NCBI GenBank assembly: GCA_934277975.1
Contig: CAKQWE010000001.1
Location: 1 to 64,000, forward strand
From: an uncultured Spirochaetales bacterium
GTDB taxonomy: Bacteria; Spirochaetota; Spirochaetia; Sphaerochaetales; Sphaerochaetaceae
Direction: 5' to 3'
Length of the DNA stretch: 64,000 bases
In this document: positions 39,803-47,728 of the stretch, in pieces
Layout of the letters: each line of letters starts with the position of its first letter
How positions within the stretch are numbered: the stretch's first letter is position 1
Notes under the pieces: model-generated
What the model was told of the DNA's origin: nothing
What the model saw: the letters and a program-made list of their open reading frames with translations, nothing else
Databases searched by the model: none
Made by a program: the position numbers and the translations under genes

Positions 39803-40569
39803 AAAAGACAACAGTCGTGCTTTTGGTTTTCGCAGTCGTATCAGCGTTGTGTTTCGCACAACCTGTCACAGAGCAGTCCAACGAGCCAAAGTACGTGGCA
39901 TCCACAAGCTGGGTGGCTGCCATAGCCGAGCTTGCTGGATTAGACGGTGTGGTCACCGTAGCACCGGCGAACCTCAAGCATCCTCCTGAGTATGAAATCA
40001 CCGCAGACGACATGGCAAACGTAGTGAATGCAAAGCTTTTCATGCACGCAGGATATGAAAAGATGATGAAGACCATAGGTTCAGCAGCCCAATTGGATTC
40101 AGACAGAATCGTAAAGATCAAGACAACGAATACCTTGGAGAACCTCTACAACATGGTGGATATGCTGTCGAAGAAGGCAGGTACACAGGAAGAGGCTTCA
40201 AAGCGTTTTGGAAAGTTCCAAGAACTTGTCGAGGATGCACGCGAAAGGATTGCAAAGTCTCCAAACAGGGACATTGAAGTCTATGCCAACACGAACCAAG
40301 CCGAATTCGCAAGGGATCTTGGACTTAACGTAGTCTCCACATTTGGAGCCGGCGCTCTCACGGCTGCACAGATAGAGGAGGCGCATTCAAAGGCCTATCC
40401 TCTAGTGATAGACAACCTCCACAATCCCGTGGCCTCACCCATATCACAGGTAAGCCCCAATAGCAGAATCCTCATCTGGCGCAACTTTCCAGACCACACG
40501 GGAGGGAATGCGCTTTACAACGTAGTGAAGGAGAATCTGGAAATGCTGTGGGGAACGGGGCTCTTCTGA
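39799..40569 (+). CDS. Metal ABC transporter substrate-binding protein (ZnuA-like)
   Basis: The 256-residue protein has a signal peptide (MKKTTVVLLVFAVVSALCFAQ) without a lipobox Cys, then KYVASTSWVAAIAELAG. His residues in LKHPPEYEITADD, FMHAGYEKM and DNLHNP are candidate metal ligands of the cluster-9 fold. It overlaps the permease stop as ATGA. It is shorter than typical ZnuA and has no His-rich loop, so manganese or another metal is possible. Confidence 0.82.
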   Translation: MKKTTVVLLVFAVVSALCFAQPVTEQSNEPKYVASTSWVAAIAELAGLDGVVTVAPANLKHPPEYEITADDMANVVNAKLFMHAGYEKMMKTIGSAAQLDSDRIVKIKTTNTLENLYNMVDMLSKKAGTQEEASKRFGKFQELVEDARERIAKSPNRDIEVYANTNQAEFARDLGLNVVSTFGAGALTAAQIEEAHSKAYPLVIDNLHNPVASPISQVSPNSRILIWRNFPDHTGGNALYNVVKENLEMLWGTGLF

Positions 40570-40628
40570 GCTCGCGTTCCACACATCATGCAGAGACCTT
40601 ATGTTATGATGAGCGTCTTCAAGGCCTT

Positions 40629-41192
40629 CTATTGAATGGCGACACCATTGAGTCCAAGCACTACTATGCGACTAAGCTGTTCGCAGAGACTGCGGATTGG
40701 AATAGGTCTGCCATCACGCAGCCAAGCCTGATAACATGTGGTGATTCCCGCAAGCGTGTAGTCAACGACAAAGGACAATGTAGAATCGTCCATGTTCAGG
40801 CGGGGCTTGAACTCTGCCATCATACGACTCTTCACGGAGGCGATGAACTTGTTGAGAAGATCGGCGTTGCCCTTTACGAAAAGATACCTCAGATACGAAA
40901 ACGCCTTGTTCTCATTAATCGTCTCCAAGACATAGAGCATCTGATTGGAATCTGTGAAGATGTTGTAGGCATCTATGTCGTAGACGAGGTCCGCAACCAA
41001 AAGCACAGCCTCGTTCTCCAACTCGTCCACAAGCTCATACACCCCGGCATAGTGGGAATAGAACGTCTTTCTGTCAATCTCGGCCAAAGACGCTATCTCC
41101 TTTATGGAAATGGAGTTCACGTTCTTTGTCCTTAGAAGTTCAAAGAACGCCCTGCGAATCGCCTTTTTGGTCTTCACTATACGTAGATCCAC
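40629..41192 (-). CDS. TetR-family regulator
   Basis: The 187-residue protein starts with a TetR helix-turn-helix: RIVKTKKAIRRAFFELLRTKNVNSISIKEIASLAEIDRKTFYSHY. The GTG at 41190-41192 has a GAGG seven bases upstream; an ATG at 41219 is an alternative. The C-terminal domain looks like the TetR_C_8 type. It is divergent from the SPT-like gene and may control it. Confidence 0.8.
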   Translation of the reverse strand: MDLRIVKTKKAIRRAFFELLRTKNVNSISIKEIASLAEIDRKTFYSHYAGVYELVDELENEAVLLVADLVYDIDAYNIFTDSNQMLYVLETINENKAFSYLRYLFVKGNADLLNKFIASVKSRMMAEFKPRLNMDDSTLSFVVDYTLAGITTCYQAWLRDGRPIPIRSLCEQLSRIVVLGLNGVAIQ

Positions 41193-41355
41193 TTTCAATC
41201 CTCGCTTTCTCCACGGCATCGGGCTATATGTTGCATATCCCCCACAAGCGAACCAAAACGTCCGATACCAAGGGTTTTCGTGCAATTATAATCCACACAT
41301 GTTGAATAAGTAAAGTTTTGGAAACAATTTGGAAACAAAACAAGGAGGATCATAA

Positions 41356-42552
41356 ATGGATCTATTCGATAAATGCAAGGCATTCACAAAGCCAAATGAG
41401 TATAGAGCAAAGGGAATATACCCGTACTTCCACTGCCTTGAAAGCAGGCAGGACAAGGAAGTCGTCATGGAAGGAAAGCGAAGGATAATGCTTGGGTCGA
41501 ACAACTATCTAGGGCTCACGACATGCAAGGAAGTGTTGAATACCGCAGAAAAAGCCCTCTCCAAATACGGCACAGGATGCTCTGGCTCCCGTTTCATGAA
41601 TGGAACGCTTGACCTGCACGTAGAGCTCGAAAGGGAGCTTGCTGGTTTTCTGGGAACGGAGGATGCCATAACATTCCCTACTGGTTTTCAGACGAACCTT
41701 GGAATCATAAGCTCAATGGTTGGGCGCAACGACTATGTGATATGCGACAGGGAGAACCACGCGAGCATATACGACGGCTGCAGGCTCAGCTACGGCACCA
41801 TGCTGCGCTATCACCACAGCGACATGGATGAACTTGAAAGAATGCTCAAGAAGGTACCTACGACAAGCGGATGCCTCATCGTCACAGATGGCGTTTTCTC
41901 TATGAAGGGTGATATCTGCAAACTTCCTGAAATCGTTTCCCTGGCACGCAGATACGGCGCACGCATCATGGTTGACGACTCACACGCCATAGGGGTCATA
42001 GGCAAAGGCGGCCGCGGTACAGCAAGCCACTTTGGACTTGAAGGAGAAGTCGATATCATCATGGGTACGTTCAGCAAATCGCTTGCAAGTCTGGGCGGCT
42101 TCATGGCAGGCAGCCGCACCGCAGTGGACTATGCACGCCACACATCAAGGCCCTTCATCTTCTCCGCAAGCATGACACCTGCCAACACAGCAAGCGCATT
42201 GGCCGCTCTGAGACACCTCAAATCGCAGCCCGATATCGTTGAAAGGCTCAAGTCCATAGCGGATTATACTCGTATGTCGTTCCGCAGCCACGGGATAGAG
42301 ATAGTGGACTCCCCTACACCTATCATCCCAATCATGACAAGGACGGCGGACTACACCCTAGAGCTGGCCAGAAACCTGTACGACAACGGAGTCTACGTCA
42401 ACCCGGTCCTCCCTCCTGGAGTCCCTGAAGGCGAATGCCTCCTACGCGTCTCCCTCATGGCAACGGTGACACGAAACCTTGTGGACGAGGCGGCTGGGAT
42501 AATCGCAGAGGAAATGAGGAAGCTTGGCCATAGAACCAACGAAGTTGCATAA
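41356..42552 (+). CDS. Alpha-oxoamine synthase, serine palmitoyltransferase-like
   Basis: The 398-residue PLP enzyme of the KBL/AONS/SPT family has LGSNNYLGLTTCKEV, GTGCSGSRFMNGTLDLH, the PLP ring Asp and His in VDDSHAIGVIG and the Schiff-base Lys in IMGTFSKSLASLGGF. The last motif resembles bacterial serine palmitoyltransferases (Bacteroides, Sphingomonas) more than KBL or BioF. It would condense an acyl-CoA with an amino acid in the cytoplasm. A ribosome-binding site AAGGAGG precedes the ATG. No other sphingolipid gene is in the window, so KBL-like activity remains possible. Confidence 0.8.
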   Translation: MDLFDKCKAFTKPNEYRAKGIYPYFHCLESRQDKEVVMEGKRRIMLGSNNYLGLTTCKEVLNTAEKALSKYGTGCSGSRFMNGTLDLHVELERELAGFLGTEDAITFPTGFQTNLGIISSMVGRNDYVICDRENHASIYDGCRLSYGTMLRYHHSDMDELERMLKKVPTTSGCLIVTDGVFSMKGDICKLPEIVSLARRYGARIMVDDSHAIGVIGKGGRGTASHFGLEGEVDIIMGTFSKSLASLGGFMAGSRTAVDYARHTSRPFIFSASMTPANTASALAALRHLKSQPDIVERLKSIADYTRMSFRSHGIEIVDSPTPIIPIMTRTADYTLELARNLYDNGVYVNPVLPPGVPEGECLLRVSLMATVTRNLVDEAAGIIAEEMRKLGHRTNEVA

Positions 42553-42667
42553 CCCATGTATTCGAAAAAAGTGGCATTATTGCCAGAAAAATCGAATAGA
42601 AACTTGCTTTGTTTGCAACAACAATCAATCTTGAACGCCCTGCCAGATGTAAGCCAATCATTGCCGG
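42553..42667. other. Unassigned spacer after the SPT-like gene
   Basis: No convincing gene is visible here. A small inverted repeat GGCATTATTGCC lies about 20 bp past the stop codon but has no T-run. The segment leads into a pair of IS-like ends. Confidence 0.4.
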
Positions 42668-42724
42668 CATCCATAAGGAACACACCAAAGAGCCAACGTT
42701 TGGTTCTTCACTGAAAAGCCGGGG
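42668..42724. mobile_element. Two ISL3-like ends back to back
   Basis: A left-pointing end (minus strand, GGCTCTTTGGTGTG from 42694) and a right-pointing end (GGTTCTTCACTGAAAAGCCG from 42702) are separated by only 7 bp. This could mark a tandem insertion, an excision scar or a circle-junction-like arrangement. Confidence 0.45.
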
Positions 42725-42946
42725 CTACCAAACGTCGAAAGGCTCCGTTTCTCCCTGTCTTCAGACACGGTTGTGCCCATGGACCTTCATTGTGGATCAT
42801 CAACGATCAACTTGGGCTTTGGCAACATAACAGACTCCATATGCCGTTTCAAGACCTCAATCCCAAAATGTACCGCAAGTGCATTTTTCCATGTCTGCGG
42901 TACAATTGATTGTACCGCAACTGTCGAAAAAGAGAGTTGCAGCACA

Positions 42947-43113
42947 GAGGAACTTTCAAAACTATGCTTTGTGTGGATTGGACATGGATTGCCGAGATGA
43001 AATCCGTATGAAGCAACTGAGGCAATGCTTTGTGTATTATGAAGTTGCTGAAAGCGGTATTCCAGCCGTGCAGGGCATGGCCAGGACGCATGAAGGAGTT
43101 TTGGAAGTTGCTC
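42947..43113 (+). mobile_element. 167-bp miniature inverted-repeat element, copy 2
   Basis: The left 16 bp are identical to copy 1; the right end (43098-43113) differs from it by two substitutions. The interior is nearly identical to 18526-18692 and equal in length. Both copies keep one common reading frame open through the middle (about 45 codons, ending PAVQGMARTHEGVL), mostly with replacement changes. The element ends 15 bp before the stop of the PDZ lipoprotein pseudogene. Confidence 0.8.
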
Positions 43114-43128
43114 TAGGATTTATGATTA

Positions 43129-43858
43129 TTAGTACAGAGGAGAAAGCTCAACCGTAAATGGCAAACCATCTCTGTAGAGCGTGATACAGAGCATATCTGT
43201 CGGTTTTGCGGCATCAAAGATAGCTGTCAGCTGATTTGCACTTGTAATTGTAGTTCCATTAACCTCGGCAATGACATCTCCTCGGGTGATGTTTGCATAG
43301 AAGGCTGGAGATGAATCGTAAACGAGGGACACATAGGCTCCTACATTCCTCTTTGTTGAAAGCCGGTCTGAGGAGTCAAGGTTTCTTACATCCAGTCCAA
43401 TTCTTGCCTTTTCAATCATCAGGAATTCCGGCATTGGGACAAACAAATATACATCATAATCATAGCGCGGGACTGAGTATGTTCCGAGGTATGAACCGGA
43501 AGAATATACACCGATTCTTGTGTCTGTGTACTGATACGCATACAGACCAATCTTTGCTCTTTTGTCTACACACAAGGAGGCAACAGCTTTCAGCAGGGAT
43601 GAATCAGAAGGGCCATTGTATGATGAGTTTCCAAGAATAAGGTAATAGTTTGACTGAAGAAAATAGATATCTGAGTCGAAATCATCGGTAAAATACACTT
43701 TAGGTTCTTCTCCGTCTTTCAAGAAGCATTCTTCTGGGATTACACCATCTTCAAACCATGGGTCATAAAAAACTGCTCATGGAGGTGCAACAAGTGAAAG
43801 CAAACAAAACCATTAAAAGAAAAACAATAACTGAAGCATGTCTCATTGCGTTAATCAT
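43129..43858 (-). pseudogene. Frameshifted PDZ-domain lipoprotein
   Basis: A lipoprotein signal peptide (MRHASVIVFLLMVLFAFTCC) is read in one frame to about 43767. The rest, starting YDPWFEDGVIPEE and ending with a PDZ domain (VSLVYDSSPAFYANITRGDVIAEVNG; last 60 residues), is in another frame. One extra base in the A/T hexamer at 43767-43772 explains the shift: with five bases the frame is continuous. The intact protein would have about 240 residues and be anchored in the envelope. The break may be phase variation, decay or a sequence error. Confidence 0.75.
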
Positions 43859-43890
43859 AGTACGGAAAATGTCTAAAGGTAAAGGAAAAA

Positions 43891-43911
43891 GGCTCTTCAC
43901 GTTTTTCTCAG
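43891..43911 (+). mobile_element. Solo ISL3-like end
   Basis: GGCTCTTCACGTTTTTCT matches the start of the end at 76-104 (there on the minus strand). No transposase or partner end is close by. Confidence 0.4.
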
Positions 43912-44028
43912 ATACGAAGCGATGGAGATAATAGAGGAGGAAATCAAAAGAATTGGACAAGGAGTCAGATAGCATTTGCATTAGGAATTTTTTCCGTTTC
44001 GTCAAAAATTCCTAACAGAACTTGCTTC

Positions 44029-44490
44029 TCATTCATCGCTTAGCCGTCTGAGGATCCTCTCTCTGTCATTGATGAACATTGAAGTTACCTGATAGCTGTC
44101 CGTGTCTTCATATTCGCAGGGATGAATTCTTCCATCGTCGAAACTAAGGATTTCGGCCTTGGGAAGTGCCAATAGTATGGGTGAATGGGTTGCAATTATG
44201 AACTGAGACCCTTGCTTGGAGTATCGCATGATTTCGCAAAGCAAAGCCATTTGTCGAGAAGGAGATAGCGCCGCCTCAGGCTCATCGAGAAAGAAGACGC
44301 TGTCACTGTTCAGGTTGTCCTGCAGTACAGCAAGAAAACTCTCACCATGTGACTTCCTGTGGTATTCATGCGAACAGCCAGGATCTGCATACTCCGTCTC
44401 TGCAGTGGCTACGTTGTAGAAGCTCTCAGCTCTAAGGAAATAGCCCCACTTGGCCCTTACCGGTCCACGGGAAATCTCAAGGCAAGAGGA
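44029..44490 (-). pseudogene. C-terminal part of an AAA_21-type ATPase
   Basis: About 150 residues remain of an ABC-like AAA protein: GYFLRAESFYNVAT, SHGESFLAVL (signature loop), SVFFLDEPEAALSPSRQ (Walker B) and IIATHSPILLALP (H-loop). The N-terminal half with the Walker A motif is missing and the break adjoins the IS256 fragment at about 44490. Such ATPases occur alone or in defence cassettes. Confidence 0.8.
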
Positions 44491-45042
44491 GTGGAGAAGG
44501 TTTGGTTGTGTGTGTCCGATGCCCATAAAGGACTGGGATCTGCAATTATGAAAGCCTGGACCAGGGCATGTTGGCAGAGGTGCAAGGTGTACTTCATGAG
44601 GAATATACTTTCATACATACCGCAGAAACGGAAAGAGGCTGCGGCAGCCAAGCTCAAGCTCATATGGCAGGCTTCTGATGCAACAACGGCAACAAAGCTG
44701 AAGGACCATTTTGTACAAGAGTTCGAGAAGCGGTTCCCAAAAGCGGTACAATGCCTTGAGGAAGGATTTGAGGATTCTATCCAGTACTACAATTTTGAGT
44801 TGCTGGACCAAAGGAGGATTGCCAGTACCAACACCCTTGAAAGGTTGAATGAGGAGATTAGAAGACGGACAAAGGTTGTAGGGATATTTCCGGGAATTGA
44901 TTCATACATCAGATTGGTGACAAGCTATCTGATTGAATATTCGGAGGACAGGCTCAGCGGAGTCAGCTACATCAAAGCTGAGAAGCTGAAACAGCAGAAA
45001 GAACTTTTGGATGCCAGGAGGGCTGCCTGAGGGTTCAGTGAC
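44490..45042 (+). mobile_element. IS256-family transposase fragment (C-terminal half)
   Basis: The fragment encodes about 180 residues of the transposase: VSDAHKGLGSAI with the conserved Asp, WQRCKVYFMRNIL, ASTNTLERLNEEIRRRTKVVGIFP with the catalytic Glu region, and a stop at 45028-45030. The N-terminal half, with the first catalytic Asp, is gone. The sequence after the stop (TTCAGTGACTTATGAAATTG) is probably the right terminal repeat. The left end is lost at the junction with the ATPase pseudogene. Confidence 0.85.
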
Positions 45043-45141
45043 TTATGAAATTGCGAACTTTTCTTGACGCAAGCTTACATACTTATCCAACAATTTGACA
45101 AGATCACTCTTGTACTCTTGATTCTCTTCGTTTTCTTTCAT
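45043..45141 (-). pseudogene. N-terminal remnant of a gene cut by the IS256 end
   Basis: A strong ribosome-binding site (AAGGAGATC) precedes an ATG at 45139-45141. The frame encodes 32 residues (MKENEENQEYKSDLVKLLDK...) and closes at the IS256 right end, so the gene appears cut by the insertion. The protein is charged and helical and is not recognised. Confidence 0.5.
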
Positions 45142-45287
45142 AAAAAGATCTCCTTCTTTACATAGAATTAAACTATTGGTTAATAATATGCAATTATAAT
45201 TCACTTATACGATATTATCAAGACTAGAATTCAACATTGTTTCATTTTAGGCTTTAAACTCTTACACCGTTTAGCTATTATCTAATT

Positions 45288-45620
45288 ATGCAGAATGAAT
45301 TGCTATCAGAGCGAATAACCAAAATACTGAACAGAACAATCAAAAAAGAAAAGAAGATGTCCCAAGTGGAACTTGCCATGAAAATGAAGGTTGCACCGGC
45401 ATCAATAAACAAGTGGATGAGCGGAGGATCCCCATCTATCGACAAACTGCCATTGCTATGCGAAATACTGGAGATAACCCCAAACGAACTCTTTGGAGTG
45501 GAATCTCCAGAACTCAGCAAAGAAGCAAAAGAACTCTATGTGGCATTTGAAAAACATCCGGAATACCAAAACTCGGTGAAGAAACTCCTTGGAGTGGTGT
45601 TGTCTGATATCGAAAGCTAA
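45288..45620 (+). CDS. XRE-family transcription regulator
   Basis: The 110-residue protein has a Cro/CI helix-turn-helix (SQVELAMKMKVAPASINKWMSGGSPSIDKLPLLCEILEITPNELFG) and a short C-terminal dimer helix. It has no obvious partner gene: its upstream neighbour is IS debris and its downstream neighbour is convergent. It could be an immunity-type regulator left from a larger element. Confidence 0.8.
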   Translation: MQNELLSERITKILNRTIKKEKKMSQVELAMKMKVAPASINKWMSGGSPSIDKLPLLCEILEITPNELFGVESPELSKEAKELYVAFEKHPEYQNSVKKLLGVVLSDIES

Positions 45621-45733
45621 GAAAACATAGCAATAGGTACTTTTCTAAACTAGAGATAACATCTTCTGAAGTTCAAAGATGTCAATTGGTTGAAGATGCC
45701 CAATAGTCAAGAGAGAATTCTGCAAGAACCAAG

Positions 45734-46275
45734 TCAAACCGCTGAAACGCATTCATCATCTTCAAAAGGGTCATACCAATCCTTTGGTAAAACTCTAACG
45801 ACTTCAGTTGTCTTTGGCATTGAAAACGATTTGATTGGATGCTTCGTAAAATACTCCTTCATGGAGGAGGTTTCTATAACATGTTTCTTCCCATGTTCAT
45901 AGACCTCAGACCAAGGGGTGCCCTGTTGATGAGTAATGGAAACAAGCTTGCTGCCGGTATATTGGCCGACCTCTCTCATCACATCGAAAAGGATACCAAG
46001 CTCCTCCTCTGTAAACGAGCCACCATTGAAAGATGCATCTACACATTCTATGGAATGTCTGCAATAAGGACTGTTTTTACGGTAGATTGAGGGAACAACG
46101 GGACCGAATTCCCCTGCAGAGATCTTATCTTTGAACAAAACTTTACCGTTTCTCGCCAAAAAACACCTTGGGCAAAGTAGAGAAGTTTGTTGAGCTTGAG
46201 ATTGGTTATTGAGTCATCTGCACTTTTGTTTGCAATGCCGATAAAGAAATTTGCAACATCGTAAACGTTGGCCAT
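45734..46275 (-). pseudogene. Panacea-type antitoxin (DUF4065/GepA-like), frameshifted
   Basis: The first part (MANVYDVANFFIGIANKS, LKLNKLLYFAQGVF) and the second (LARNGKVLFKDKISAGEFGPVVPSIYRK) are the two halves of the Panacea domain but lie in different frames. The switch occurs at a hexamer of A on the plus strand (46158-46163); seven bases would restore the frame. Start at 46273-46275 follows GGAGG. Panacea domains neutralise many unrelated toxins. No clear toxin gene is adjacent on the same strand; the divergent gene at 46429 is the only neighbour. Confidence 0.8.
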
Positions 46276-46428
46276 GCTTGATCCTCCATTTCCAAATTTA
46301 GATGCGAGTCTAATATGTGTCAATTGCAAAAAGCATAAAATGACACCCGAAGGTAAATTTATCTTGAAATAATTTGCCAATGGTTTATATTGTAGAGTAT
46401 AAATCACTTGCAAACAAAGGAGGTTTGT

Positions 46429-46824
46429 ATGGGAATTTGGTTAATCAACAAAAAAACTATCCGCCTTGAGCCAGCAGTGGATGATGCATTTATACTGCAA
46501 TTCGATGAATTCTGTAAATCAAACTATCCATATCCTGAAGACACTGATCCGTACTGCCCATGTCCTTGGTTCTTCACTGAATCGAATGAGTTAACTTCAT
46601 ATGCAACCAAATTCGGGGAAGTCTCAACATGGTACAACTTTCTGGTGGAAAAGCTCTTTGAACCACAAGGATACACCATTATTGGAGATCCTGAGATTGT
46701 TCCAGATTTCCAATACGCTCAATTCATGGAAACCGATGACAATAGAACCGACGAATACACCAAATGGGAATCCAGGCTCAAGCGCCTACGAAAACAAGAG
46801 AATGACGGAGTCGATTTAAATTGA
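46429..46824 (+). CDS. Hypothetical protein
   Basis: The 131-residue acidic protein has a clear ribosome-binding site (AAAGGAGG) before the ATG at 46429. It contains a Pro/Cys-rich stretch YPEDTDPYCPCPWFF, then FGEVSTWYNFLVEKLFEPQGYTIIGDPEI, and no membrane segment. Similar short proteins occur as hypotheticals in gut bacteria. It is divergent from the Panacea pseudogene; whether it was its toxin is not supported by any motif. Confidence 0.55.
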   Translation: MGIWLINKKTIRLEPAVDDAFILQFDEFCKSNYPYPEDTDPYCPCPWFFTESNELTSYATKFGEVSTWYNFLVEKLFEPQGYTIIGDPEIVPDFQYAQFMETDDNRTDEYTKWESRLKRLRKQENDGVDLN

Positions 46825-47543
46825 AATAACCCAAAAGTAGACCCAAAAGTGTGTACACGTTCCCATTCCACACGTTTTCGTGAAGAGACCTATTCTCACC
46901 TTCCGAGAGGTAGAAGGTATCGAACTCCACGAAATGCAGATACTTTGAGAAGTATTCAATCCATTCTTCAGGGCTTTTCCGATTGCACCTGAAAACACCA
47001 TCCTTGCAGCCATACCTATATTCCAATCACCCTGAAGCCGTCATCAGAAAACTCGGGGTTGAGGCATATGGCAATGCGACCACCAGACTTCAAGGAAGCG
47101 GAAAGCCTCTCCATTATGTCGTCGCATACCTCCTTGGGAACCACATCAAGCGTGTTCACGGTTAGAATGAAATCAAAGCCGGCCCTGTAGCTATCAAGAA
47201 GTCCTTCGTCTCCGCACAGGAACTCAAGGTTCTTCATCCCGCTCAGCTTTGCAGTTCTACGGCAATAATCAATGGAATTTGAGGAGGTATCAATTCCAAT
47301 GCCTTTCTTGAAACCGCCAATGAACGACATTTCGAAAAACCCCCAACCAAAGCCACAACCATAGTCAAGGATGAGCTCCGCATTGCGAAGTCCTTGGGAG
47401 ACAACTCTGTCGAATACTTCATCCTCTACCCACCTACCCTCTATCCTCTCTGGTTCAACTTTGTTCGAATTCCAGAACTCCTTCAACTTCTCGTAATCGG
47501 ACAGGTGCAAAGCTCCTCTACTTCTCTGCATGATACACACCAA
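46778..47543 (-). pseudogene. Class I SAM-dependent methyltransferase, frameshifted
   Basis: The first 170 residues contain a complete Rossmann start: ILDYGCGFGWGFFEMS, GIGIDTSSNSIDYCRR, FLCGDEGLLD and FILTVNTLDVVP. The frame then hits a TAG at 47016-47018, but the expected C-terminal part (EYRYGCKDGVFRCNRKSPEEWIEYF) continues in the next frame. Removing one G near 47024 joins them. The end overlaps the convergent hypothetical gene by 47 bp. The start may be 47531 or 47543. The substrate is unknown. Confidence 0.7.
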
Positions 47544-47728
47544 GCCAATGCCCTACAACACATTGTTCTTTGGAAATACGTACACTGAAGCGATTTGCAA
47601 GACAAGTACCAGGTCTTGTCTGTCATTTCCAAATTCAGAATCAAGGCTTCAAGATCTTTATAAAAACAGCTTCCAATAGTAGAATATACACAAAAAAACA
47701 ACAATCAAAAAGCGGGGAATACTGACAG

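Noticed and set aside
40553..40585. A hairpin overlapping the end of the ZnuA-like gene as a terminator
   Set aside because: The stem is interrupted and no T-run follows.
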